Source: Clavaria fumosa (taxonomy: Eukaryota; Basidiomycota; Agaricomycetes; Agaricales; Clavariaceae). Taken from it: a stretch of 64,000 bases of DNA. The notes beneath the pieces were generated by a model. That model saw only the letters and a program-made list of their open reading frames with translations. It did no database searches and was not told the DNA's origin. Positions 23,778-34,521 of the stretch are shown here, piece after piece. The translations under genes were made by a program, and so were the position numbers. Position 1 is the stretch's first letter, and the number at the start of each line of letters is the position of its first letter. The DNA lies in assembly GCA_951802425.1 (NCBI GenBank), contig OX637803.1:2728001-2792000 (forward strand), given 5' to 3'.

Positions 23778-25355
23778 ATGGCTCGAAACAAACAAACAGC
23801 ACAGAGAAGTACCGGCGGTCGCGCTCTCCGCATTGTCCCAGGGTCAGCTGTATCCACAAGAACGACAGCTACTTCTACAGCGCTGGTTAGACCAGAATTT
23901 GCTAGTGAGGGTGAAAATGTGAGTATTCGCCTTTGCTCTGAGCACTGGTACAAAACAATAAACTTTTTCCACAGTTCTGCTACATGTGCCTTAATGGTGG
24001 TTTTCTTTTTGTCTGTGATTACTGTGCTCGGGCGCTATGCACAAAATGCCTCACTGTCCCGACTTCGATCGACACCGAACACCTCAAGTTCATGTGTCTC
24101 ACCTGCCATGCTCGGTCTTTCAAAGGACCCACCCTCAGCCCATATTATGTGAGCATTGATTTACTTATTCTGTTTCGTTCTCTTATCTTTGCATTGTAGG
24201 GGTTCTATTTGACAAAGGGCCTCGACATCATCGACGGGAAGCCCGACACGGCAAGATTGCGACCAGCGTTTGCACAACCTCTCAAGGTAGTAGGCAATTT
24301 TCAAATGACTGCAAATTCTCGTGTCAGCAACAAGGGACTACTTGTCTTGCACTTTCTCCTCAAAGGAATGGATCATGCTGGAACGCCGGCAAGACTTCTC
24401 GCCGACTATATGCGGTCGTATCTTGGAGATGAGGTGTTGCAGTATGAAGAGGTTGTGTTCGATCTTGCCAATGACATCCTTATCAATTTGCACGCAGAGT
24501 ACATGAAGAGCTTGGTGCATAAGATTCAGTATGAGCTCTCTGTTTCATATCATATTGTACTAACCATTTTCACAGAAATAAACATCCCCGTGTCGTAATT
24601 TTTATTACGAATCATTCTCATGATGACACTGGCGACCTCTTTCTTTCACCTGGGTTATGCACCCAGGTCAAACCCGTGAGTTTGTTTACAATGCATCTGC
24701 CTCCAGCTAATTTGAAGCCTTAGTTTCTCGACGTCCTCCTCCCACCTGCCCACTTGACATTCCTCAAAGGGGCAGAGGTCACATTGTGGATGATGTCCTG
24801 TGGAACATTAGTCAAGAACTTCCGTAGTTATTCAGAGCTAGCAGAGGCAACCAAGCGGTAAGACAATAACTAGCACTCTCAATTTGCTAATTAATCAAAA
24901 TTTCCAGCCTTTTGATTTCGGATGTCATCGCATTCACAGCCGCTGAGCTGCAACCTTGCCTTACGGCAGGGTTTGTAGTTGGCTACGCCCAGCAAGTTCT
25001 GGTGGAGGGATTCCCTCTGGAGGACTGTCTCCGGAGGCTCCTACCTGCGACATCAGCAATTTGTCGCCACACCGACATCGTCCATCTCCAGGCAAGAGAG
25101 GGACAAATACGTGGTGCTCGTTATATGTGGGTTCACCCTGAGCTTCGCCCTTGGGGAAATCAGCTCCCAGTGCAGTGCAAGGCTTGTGGCTGCATCCGCT
25201 CCTGGGTCTCATCTACTGGTAATGCTGGGGCGAGAATATTTGCTTGTCGAAATCCGCAGTGCACCAACAAACTTATCTTCAATGCACCTGAGGAGAAAGT
25301 TTGGCTGGGAGGCGAAATTTTTGGAGGGCGCTGGCTAATTATAAATCAACAGTAG
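23778..25355 (+). CDS. histone H3-tail mimic with ADD/PHD-like zinc finger and C-terminal zinc ribbon
   Basis: Six exons (23778-23918, 23975-24148, 24200-24528, 24576-24675, 24724-24857, 24908-25355) join in phase with GT...AG introns to give 441 residues. The protein begins MARNKQTAQRSTGGRALR. After removal of Met, 12 of the first 17 residues equal histone H3: A1, R2, K4, Q5, T6, A7, S10, T11, G12, G13, A15 and R17 are kept, while K9 and K14 are Arg and R8 is Gln. The next exon starts with a finger of Cys 49, 52, 61, 64, 69, 72, 88 and 91 (CYMCLNGGFLFVCDYC). It has Cys where PHD has His, as in the ADD domains of ATRX and DNMT3, which bind H3 tails. Residues 220-280 hold FITNHSHDDTGD and MMSCGT, possibly a caspase-like fold (weak). 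A zinc ribbon follows (Cys 383, 386, 406, 411). There is no histone fold. Function is not known; competition for H3 readers or writers is an inference. Confidence 0.8.
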
Positions 25356-25386
25356 TGTAAAGCATCTGTTCCTTCACGTATGAAGG

Positions 25387-25555
25387 AACATGGATATCTG
25401 ACCTAACCGCCTGACCCACACTAAATGATGGCAATATAACCTACAAACCCATGCCACATACCTCTGTCCCCAATTCATCCTTTATCTCATAAATACGTAC
25501 CATACATACAACCGTGTCTTTGTCTTTGCCAATGTTGCAGTATATAAATGCTGAT
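25387..25555 (+). mobile_element. LINE 3'-end fragment (3' UTR only)
   Basis: Starts CCTGACCCACACTAAATGA and ends near AATGCTGATTCAA. It is almost identical to the 3' end of the LINE fragment at 26307-26459. It is a severely 5'-truncated copy inserted about 35 bp after the H3-mimic stop codon. Confidence 0.7.
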
Positions 25556-25905
25556 TCAACAGCCCAATCATCAATTAATGAGGCATACGTGAGGGCCGAT
25601 CAAGAGACATCATTGGGCAAATGTGTAGGCCCAGCCTGAAAAATGTATTACCTGCAAAGACTGCATGTTGGCCGAATTGTAAATTTGTAGTAATGAACAT
25701 ATAGGCCTACATAACTGTGGCTAATACATTGCTCAATGGCCCATTCATCAATTAATGAGGCATATATCAGGGCCAACATAAAGGCCTAGATGACACTGGC
25801 TCTCACATTGCCTTGTTACCAGCTACTCTGATTGAACTTCTCTAAATGACTATCCTCTGCCATCAATGCTGTACTGTGTGCCTGTCATAAGATAGCATCA
25901 CAATA
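25556..25905. other. AT-rich spacer with short direct repeats
   Basis: The phrase CATCAATTAATGAGGCATA occurs at about 25570 and 25748, each followed by AGGGCC and, later, TAGGCCTA words. No gene. Confidence 0.5.
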
Positions 25906-26459
25906 TATGAAAATACCTCACAAGCCCGAATGCCTCTGCGGAGACACGATCCCAACAACTCCAGCGACGAGATACATAGACCATATATTCCATAATTGCC
26001 GAGCATACGACGAACACCGACACATACTATCGGAAGTGCATCGCGACCACTCTCCGCCAATCCCGCTCAGCGGTACCAAAGGACTACTCGCCATCGCGAA
26101 ATTCTTACACCGAGACATACTATCGGAAGTGCATCGCAACCACTCTCCGCCAATCCCGCTCAGCGGTACCAAAGGACTACTCGCCATCGCGAAATTCTTA
26201 CGAATCTCCGGAGTATTCACCTCAACCGGAGAGCCGCTCAAACCCCCTATCCCACTAGAACTACCCAGCCTTAACCTCTTCGATACTGCATCATACCCAA
26301 CAAACCCGCCTGACCCACACTAAATGACGGCAATATAACCTACAAACCCATGCCACATACCTCTGTCCCCAATTCATCCTTTATCTCATAAATATGCACC
26401 ATACGTACAACCGCGTCTTTGTCTTTGCCAATGTTGCAGTATATAAATGCTGATTCAAA
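25906..26459 (+). mobile_element. 5'-truncated non-LTR retrotransposon (LINE) with ORF2 C-terminus
   Basis: An open segment (25907-26323) reads PECLCGDTIPTT...DHIFHNCRAYDEHR, the C-x-C...H...C zinc-binding tail found at the C-terminus of fungal Tad-like LINE reverse transcriptases. A segment of about 84 bp beginning ACATACTATCGGAAGTGCAT is duplicated in tandem (about 26021 and 26117), which repeats ILSEVHR.HSPPIPLSGTKG in the protein. The 3' UTR matches the fragment at 25387-25555. Confidence 0.7.
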
Positions 26460-26541
26460 AGAAGAATAGAAAAAAAAGGAGTCATGTGACCTTGTTGACT
26501 GTCAAACCCCCTAACATAGATTTGCGAATTCAGCTCATCCA

Positions 26542-28022
26542 ATGGCCAAAAGGAAGCATCAAGAGACTGACTTATCTGGCTCAAACAAGAGGACCAATTA
26601 TGCTCCTTGTGATGCGTATGTATCGTCTAACTGAGCTGAGTTGATGTCTAATGCCCACCCAAGGCCATCTACTTTGAAAGGCACCATGTGGAGCCTCTTA
26701 CGCACTACGATACGCAAGCACGTAACTCATAAAATGCAAAAGCCACTCAAGACAAGGCAAGTCATCAATTTTTAATCCTGTTAAGCCAGCTAAAATTGAA
26801 GGAAGGTTGAAAATTTGGGGCGAACTTGAGGAATTGAGAGTTGCCATGGATTCCAGCAACGAGAGTAATGCTGACGACCAACCTGTGACTCAAGAAGAAC
26901 TACAACGTGTAGTTCTAACTGTGGCCTATGCCCTCTTCAACCCAAGTGCATTAGCTTAAATGACTTGCAACAATCAGCTGAACACTTTGACCATTCAGTT
27001 CAAACGGAATGGGACATAGATCGGTTTGCAGACAGTGTGAAACATATCAATCTCATAGCCAAACGCAGCAATAATTTCGATGCAGCCTTGGTGAAATTCA
27101 GCAAGTATTTCAAGCAGCCTCAAGACCTCGGTGTTCAAGAGGAACCCTGCACAATAATTGATAAGCATGGTCGTATCTTGCTGTGGGCTCTGCCTGGAAT
27201 TCTTTCTAGTGCTAGAGTGGTGAGATAAGGCAATCAAATTTGAACCATATTTTCTAACCAATTTACAGGAGCAGTACAACAGAGGGTGTGAGCACATTAG
27301 CAAGCATCTGGACAGAGACTTGCCAAGTAATGCTGGGCGTACTACGGGATTTGTCGAACCTGAAGGCGGAGGTCGTTTTGGTGCCGGAATCAAGTCCTTC
27401 TCTCCCTGGCTGGTTTATGCAAGGCCAGCAACAGGTAATGCTGTCACATAACTACCTTGTTTTACTGTCTCAATGTCAACAGCTCAGTGATAAACTGCAT
27501 GCTTCGACCAGCTTGCAGACTGCATATGGTTCCTCCTTCATTCGAGGAATCGCACATGCAGAGAAGCTGTGCAATTCAATTATGGCCTTGGTCGCACCAG
27601 AACAATATGACTTTGGGAGCTCAGCCATTGACCAAGTGCAATCTGGGGTGGCAATGGCAAAAACATACAAGAATGTGCAGCTTTGGCCCTCAATCTTTAC
27701 GGCAATGGAAGTCATCGTGAACAGGAAGACTCCTGCACATCGCGACAAGGGAGGCTGCCTGGCTCACTACGATCTTTTGGTTAGTGCTGGAACTCACAAG
27801 CAGGCATACATGACACTCCAGGAACTTGGTGGTCAATTTGCCTACAATCCTGGAACTGTCCTTGTATTTGCGGGTAAAGTTTTTCTGCATGAAGTGATGG
27901 ATTGGGAGGGTGGCGAACGATTGTGCATTGCTCATTTCATGAAAGATTCTGTTCATGACCGTCTACAGATACCACGACCAACTTACCCAACTCAAAATAC
28001 GTACATGCAATTGTTGACCTAG
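26542..28022 (+). CDS. TET/JBP-type 2-oxoglutarate/Fe(II) dioxygenase (5-methylcytosine oxidase family)
   Basis: TET/JBP enzymes oxidise methyl groups on pyrimidines in DNA. A likely start at 26542 gives MAKRKHQETDLSGSNKRT, basic, with a GTATGT donor at 26616. The next exon or exons to about 26940 I cannot fix. Later exons are 26965(or earlier)-27219 and 27269-27434 or -27412, then 27483-28022. The catalytic exon has NRKTPAHRDKGG with iron ligands His (27738-27740) and Asp (27744-27746), then FLHEVMDWEGGERLCIAHF with the distal His (27888-27890) and the 2-oxoglutarate Arg (27918-27920). All four residues are present. Splicing from donor 27435 to acceptor 27482 leaves the phase one base off. 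Use of the weaker donor at 27413 restores it; otherwise the gene carries a lesion. It is convergent with the KDZ transposase, 111 bp away. Confidence 0.78.
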
Positions 28023-28133
28023 GTACATTTATATAGAAACTGGTCACTTCATCACTGTTGCTGAACTCCAGGAAAAGAGCTTCTGTCTGGGTGAAATTCC
28101 AGTGCTTTGTATCCCCACAATTGATGTGGCTAG

Positions 28134-31100
28134 CTAAGATTTGACTTGTGGTAGACTCAAAATATCACCCCAGGCAGTAGATGCAGCCTCCTTCATCCAC
28201 TTCCATACCATAGCCTGCTTCTCAGCATAGCTTCTGTGACCATGCAAGCACTGTGTTTCTGCCCAGACTCTCCTCCTCTCCCATTCCCTTTGTTGGTGTG
28301 AATACCATGCCAATGCCCATGTCATTTCGTGTCTCACCAATAACATCTCTTCTTCCCACCTGTCATATCGAGCCTTTGCTCTCAGCCAGTTCACCCTCAA
28401 TACTTATTTCAGTCAGCATAGAAACATATGAGGAAGCTAACATATCGAAGAACTCACTTTCATTCATCAAAGGGTTCCCGGCATTCCCCCCAGTCCCAAT
28501 CCTCCAGAACCAGGGTAATGCATCATTTCGCTGCCCAATCCGGTTTTCCTCTGCCACATCTGTGTTAACTTTCAAGTCCGTGTCTTGGAGAACTTGAAAC
28601 TTCTCAAGTACATGTGCAGGTGCTCCCAGGCTTATCAAGGCAGACCTAGCACACTTGTACCTCCCAGTATACTCCTTGATCTTGTCATTCACTTGGAGGA
28701 GTTCTGAGCGGCTCCTGGTCTTGCTTGCCTGGGTTTTGGATTTTCGAATTCGTATCTTGTAAAGCAACGACTTGTGTCCGATTGCCAGTCTGAGCCCTTC
28801 AAGTGACTCCTCTGCTTGTACCACCCGCAGCTGTATTTCTTGATCCACAAATTTTTCCCACCCATTTTTCAAGCAGAAGTCGTGGCCAAACGTAGAAGGC
28901 ATCCAAAGCCTGTTCTGTATGAAATTCTGCTCGTCCATGTCCAGGTCTTCCACGTCACCATCTTGAGGATCATCCTGTGTTTCTTCTCTAGGTCCAGTGT
29001 CTTCTGGCATGGTCTCCTGGTGTTGGTCATCCCACTCGAAATCTCCCAGAACAGTATAGACTCGTTGGTTGAAATTTTCAATTTTGGATTGAAGTGCATT
29101 CTGTTTATCAATAATGCTTTGCTTCTGAGCTGCTGTGAGTCTCCTCTTCCGGGTTAGGTCAATTGAACATCTGGAGGCTCATTGGCATGTGTGTAGGCTT
29201 AGCATCTTGGATGTCACTTACTGAATATGTTCCAGATCCATGCCTTGAGTCAGGAATGATGTAATCCCCGAAGGTACTCCAGTTTCTTTTTCCCTAGCTG
29301 AGAGAGTTAGCCTGATATCTGCAAGAGTTGGTGCTTCATATTGAAATTTTCAGATTTCTGTCTCTAGTGATGAAGTGAGGAATATCAACTCACTCTTTTC
29401 CAGTTGTATATCGTATATTTTGAGGGCTTCCCCTCGATTTTGCAGAGCAATCTGCTCTAAATTCATCCATTCTTCTCTTGCTTCTGATCCAATCCCTTCA
29501 TTCAAATCATTGAATGCAATCTTGGTTTGTCGAAGACCTTCTGTTGCAGCATTGTACTTCGCCAGGAGGGCCTTCACTAGATTGCATATTCAGTTATCCC
29601 AAATTCGCTTAGAAAATTTTGATACCCACCAATACCCACTGTTTTCTTCCAGTTTGAATCTCGCATGTAGTTGTCTAATATTTCGTGCCGATGTGCCTTG
29701 CTCATGGCCCATATGCTGCTGGAGACCTTGTTCAGGTTTGACCACAGAGTCTCCAAAATCTCTCCATCTTGTTGGCCAGCACCATGAACAAAGTTCAAGG
29801 AGAACAGTGGGAAACAGGGACGAATGTGTGCCCCCAAGTGAAATTTACCCACTGCAGGTATGATTGTTGTTGAAGGGTGCACAGACAGATACTGGCTCCC
29901 CTGGACCCTCTTGTCGAAATTGCGAATCCACTGACAACAGATATCATAGATGACTAAAGTCTCTGTCATCCCTTCTGTCCTATATTTGATAGCTTGGCAA
30001 ATTGCATAGTCAATGTTGATGTGACTGGAAGAAAAAGCAACAAGTATTTGCAACCAAATTAAAATATACAGACATTTTCAGCTCACCGCTCGCCCTTCTG
30101 GAAATCAACCACAGAATGTGGCACGAAACACCCATGCCGTGAGCAGGCACATGCCCCTATTCCCGTGGCTTCCAGGTGACTTGAGTGAGCATTTGACTGG
30201 CTTATAGCCCTGTGATTTGAGCATTTTGATTTCTGTTGTAGGAGTGAATCTCAGGTGACCAGTCCAAGTTAGACACCTACATCTCGAATCTCTAAGCCCT
30301 CAGAGAGGTGATGTTGATAATTCACCTCCTCTACAATATATGCCTCTCCATTTGCTAACCTAACATCTTTCTCTGCTCTTCGCATTTTCAAGTGTTCTGC
30401 TGAGAAATTTCCATCAACAACCAGGGATCTGCGGAAAAGCCATCTGGCATTTCTTTATCAGGGTTCACATGCATTCAATGAAAACAAGACTTACTGATCT
30501 GGTTGACTTTGCCAGTTGTTAGGAAGATTAATGCCAGGTTGAGGGCAAGCAGGACAAAACAGTGCTAGGTCCCCATTTCCTGTTTTCCTATCCAAGTCGT
30601 GCCCAAAACCAAATCGTTTTCTATTTGTCAAGTCTCGCCATTGACGAGATACTCTCATTAGTTCACGGTATCGATCCTAATGCCAGCAGCTTGTCAATAC
30701 AAATGGAGGGAAAAGGAGAGGAGGATACTAACTGGTACAGTGTCTGGGAAAGCATTAGAGGTAAATCTCTTTAGTTTGGAGTAAAAGGCGCCTGCTGAGG
30801 TTTTACACTCCATAGCCTCAATATGGAAGTGACCAAGGACTTCAAATGTGAACACTGTTTGAGGTTTCGTATAGCTGGCAGGAAACAGACGGTGTTGAAG
30901 CAGCTGTATATGGTGGGAAGGAGCATTTGAGCATTGGCAGTAATAGATGCTCCGTCGGCACACTCCATTTGAGTGTACAACTAGAAGCAGACTTGCACCT
31001 GGCCTATCCAAATTAGGTTCATTTCTGGTATCTTGCTCCCATTTATCCTTCTCCCTGTACCCTTCCTCTTTGAATTCTGGACATGGTGAGCCTTGATGCC

Positions 31101-31734
31101 CTAAGTGAATCGCCAGTCCAACATGTAGGAGATCAGATGGCAGGAAACAAACTCCATTCCAAACGTCAATGGAATGGAATGGGATATTGATGTGAGATTT
31201 GGCGCAGCATGAGGAGCAAGTTGCAGGCCGATAGAAACAATCACGGCATCGAAACTTGAAGTTGTTCTGATTGCAGACCTGACAAATTTTGGAAGGGGGT
31301 GGAGCTTCTAATTCCAAGATTTCCCTCAGGTAAGCTGTTCTTAAAGGAAGCCAATCCTCAAGGAATTCATTCTGAGTCTGAATGTGTACATTTTCAGATA
31401 CTTCAGCATACAGAGAACAACTTGGAGTCCTCACCTTTCCTTGCTTTTTCTTATGTGAAATCCTTTGGGCATCAGAATCCAGTATGCACTCAGGGTCACC
31501 ATCTGCATTAAATGTAAAGGGCAGAGTCTGTTTGGCCTCACTATGGGGTGTTTGGGGGAGTAGGGAATCATTGGAGCAGGTCCCAGACCAAAGCTTGCTA
31601 TGTAGAACGTTGTATGGTTGAGCAGGTTGTTTGTAGACATTTCGAGACTTCAAAAAGGATTTCCGCAGTCGTTTATTGTAAATTGAAACAAATTCAACCT
31701 CCTGGGCATGTTCTTTTCGTTTAGTGATTGGCAT
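28134..31734 (-). CDS. KDZ transposase (Kyakuja-Dileera-Zisupton family)
   Basis: Starts at the ATG at 31734 (MPITKRKEHAQEVEF). Exon 1 (to about 30710) has the CxC2 cysteine cluster: CQVC, FRCRDC, CSSCC, then SHINIPFHSIDVWNG. The RNase H-like core follows over several exons: CPACPQPGINLP (about 30545); KCSNHRAISQSN then CACSRHGCFVPHSVVDFQKGER (about 30120-30215); and INIDYAICQAI, VIYDICCQW, KFHLGAHIRPC and HGAGQQDGEILETLWS (30030-29700), which hold the acidic catalytic residues. The C-terminal part is coiled-coil (28363-29010), with LPWFWRIG and then WLRAKARYDRWEEE before the stop at 28134-28136. All hallmark motifs are present and open, so it may be active. A frame change near 28395 needs an intron or is a lesion. 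It is transcribed toward the TET gene. Confidence 0.9.
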
Positions 31735-31753
31735 GGCGGAGGTTGCAGTGGAC

Positions 31754-31847
31754 AAAGTGTTGTGTCATGTGATTGGGCTGACTGAAAAACTCACATATGC
31801 AAAGTGTTGTGTCATGTGATTGGGCTGACTGAAAAACTCACATATGC
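31754..31847. promoter_or_regulatory. 47-bp tandem duplication in the KDZ transposase promoter
   Basis: AAAGTGTTGTGTCATGTGAT...CATATGC occurs twice in perfect tandem, 20 bp upstream of the transposase ATG and within the 212-bp gap to the Ulp1 gene. Confidence 0.8.
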
Positions 31848-31945
31848 AACTTCTATGTTGCAAAGTGTTAGAGTAATACAAATACAAGATACAATAAAAT
31901 TCCAGTGGCAGTAGAATTACAAGAAGAAAGGCCTGTAAATGGCAA

Positions 31946-33682
31946 TCAGACTATCCTTTGTTTTTCATGCTCAAACCAACTCTTCTCTGCAATGGTGAGG
32001 ATCTCTTCTTGTAGCCTTGTCCGAAGCCCACCAATCCTCCAGCACTTCCATGCTTGTTCAATGTCTTGTTGAGACATCAAGGGGTTCTAAGGGATGTTGA
32101 AATGACATTAGAAGAAGAAAAGAAATATCCAATTACCAGCACCACATCCATTAATCTGTCACCTTCATGCAACCACAGCCTTGCAAAATGGATCGCATAT
32201 ATGCCACAATCATCTCCGTTTTTCTGTTTTGGAACCTAAGCAAGAACATATGAAAATATATGAAGCACCCTTTTTTGCACAATTTGCCACAAACCTTTGG
32301 GTCCTTGGTGTACTTTAGGCCCTGTTGATGCCCAAGCTCTCGGAAGAGGTCTTGGATTGCCTTTGCGTCTTTGGAATGCACCCTGTCACGAAAAAAGCTG
32401 TCAAGTATGACAATGGTACTGTAAAGATGTTAGTACCAAAAATATTGCAAGAAATGGTACACTCACCATCCCCAGTTACCATCTGGCTGATCGACTAGAA
32501 AGCAATGGCCTGGGTTTGCCACAATTATGGTAAACCAATGCTTCCTGTAATAGGTATAGCATCCCCATAAATTCCAACAAGATATCAGCCACGTACAGTT
32601 CCTCACTGAACCCAGGAATAATCCAGTATCTGCATTTGTGTGCAGATTCTGGAAGCCATGCGATAATATCTCTGGTGCCATCCTTTCTTCTAATAAATGA
32701 TCAGCTTTCACCCACATCATTAAGGGGTGAAATTACCTCAGTACTGGAAGGAAATATGTATTTGCGAGCCATATTCCAGATGCCCCTGTTTCCAATGCTT
32801 TGTATGTCTCTCTGTCCACCTTGAGCATTGTTAACAATTGAACATTGGTTGACGTACTGAAGTGCAAAGTTGACAATATCTCCCCCTATCCATTGACCAG
32901 CCTTGAGTTGGTCAAGTTCAATATCTTTCAATTGAACTGGACCTAGAAGCATATGTGTGCTCCCAACACTACAATGAGAAAAATATGTCAAATATATTGA
33001 TTACATGAGGTTATTGATCTACCCTGATGTTGTCCCACCAGATACCCATGCAGCTTCGGATTCCTCAGGTCTTATGATATTGCCAATCATTAATGTTGAA
33101 ATTTAGCTTTCAAAACAAGCCACATACCTAAGATATTGCCATGTGTCTCCCGGAAAGTTAGGCTTGACAGATTGAACAAACACTTCGTATGTTTGTTGAC
33201 TCCAGAGACTTGATTCTTGGTCAAAAAGGAGAAATAGTTTTGGAAACAGTACCTGTCCTAGATCCTCTCAGACAGACATGGAGCAAGCTTTCAAAAGTAC
33301 ATACCTTTAGTCTTGCCCCAAAACTGTGCTAATTGGGGTTTCAAAGGTCGAACCAGATTGACATGGAGGACCATGACCACATGACGCCCTTTCTTATCAG
33401 GGTGACTCATCTAATGTCATTAGTAACGCCTATCCTGCAGTTTGGGGAGACTCACTTTACAAGCTGATGAATCCCTTTCTAAGCGAACTTGTACTTGGGG
33501 AAACCCCATGCCTGTCAAAGTCATTGCGGCCCTTTCACAACTCAGTGAGGAGATTGAATGGACAAGAACAAAAGTACTTACATGGCACCCTGGACTTGAA
33601 ACGAGGCAACCAAGGATTTGGGGTTGCTGGTGTTTCCACCCACACGGACAGCAGCACAAGGAAGGATGATTGGGGCAGACAT
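31946..33682 (-). CDS. Ulp1-like SUMO/ubiquitin-like protease (peptidase family C48)
   Basis: Ulp1 enzymes cut SUMO from proteins. The gene starts at the ATG at 33682 (MSAPIILPCAAVRVGG) and has about eight exons. The protease has a QWIGGDIVNFALQYVNQ block (about 32895), equivalent to the WLND-VIN motif. Then come KHWFTIIVANPG with the catalytic His (about 32540), FLVDQPDG with the Asp (about 32490), and VPKQKNGDDCGIYAI with the oxyanion Gln and catalytic Cys (codon 32206-32208). The last exon ends WFEHEKQRIV at TGA 31946-31948. All catalytic residues are present. It lies upstream of, and in the same direction as, the KDZ transposase. Release of SUMO from the transposase or from silencing proteins is a reasonable guess, not shown. 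Confidence 0.82.
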
Positions 33683-34422
33683 GGTGGATATCGACAAAAG
33701 TGTATGCGACAGTCACACTATGTGACATCTGTTATCACAGCATCAGCACAGCCACACTAACTTTATGAGTGGGTAATCTTTTGGAAAATACAGCGTTGTT
33801 CACAACCCCTGTGGACCAGCATGACTATCTGACATTGTCTGGTACCACAATTGTGAGCCATAGTTGTATCACAAATTTATGCAAAGATATTCAAGCAAAG
33901 GTTCTGCTGACGTTAGTCAGCTTTTCCTAGTTTCTGCAATAATAGCAATACATTCTCCTCTTACCCAGAACACACATATTCAAAGAGCATTTGGATATTC
34001 TGATGCCAAGCTATGGTCACAGTGTGAGTCACACCCGTAATCCCGGGCATAGCCACAACAAGTCACAGTCACATCTCCCAACACACAATTCACATGAGCA
34101 AAGCTATGTTATTTTGCATCAAAATGTGCCATTGCTTCACTTCAGAAGCAATATCATATATATATAATGCAGAGAAGGCTTCGGATCGAGAGGACTGGAG
34201 TTCACGCGAGAGACGTAGTGTATTCAGTAGTGTAATAAAGATCACAAGGATAGCACATACCTGGAGTTCACGCGAGAGACGTGAAGCTCCAGATACGGCG
34301 GTACGAAAAATCCTCAGGGCCCTGAGGCCGCTGCGCTGGCAAGCACATAACCAATAGGAGTTTAAACTAAACGTACTAGTCCTCTTTCAGATAGACCGTT
34401 AGCCGAACCTTCGTCATCACTC
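33683..34422. other. spacer between Ulp1 gene and right inverted repeat
   Basis: Holds one more copy of the CCCGGG-type block with its context (33965-34110) and a direct repeat of TGGAGTTCACGCGAGAGACG (about 34197 and 34263). It also has a segment near 33890 (TCAAGCAAAGGTTCTGCTGA) resembling one at 15752. No gene. Confidence 0.55.
34015..34053 (+). promoter_or_regulatory. extra copy of the CCCGGG dyad motif
   Basis: Reads GGTCACAGTGTGAGTCACAC then CCGTAATCCCGGGCATAGCC. It is embedded in about 130 bp that resembles the region upstream of the HMG-like genes. No gene starts directly downstream. Confidence 0.45.
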
Positions 34423-34521
34423 TGGCTGTAAGATGTGACTGCTGTGGAATTTCGTACATTAAAAAAATACACAAGGCTCACATATTCAAAGGACATTTTG
34501 CATATTGTTATGGAGAGTTAC

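Noticed and set aside
23778..23918. A real histone H3 gene
   Set aside because: Only the first 17 or so residues match H3. No alphaN helix or histone fold follows, and the next exon is a zinc finger.
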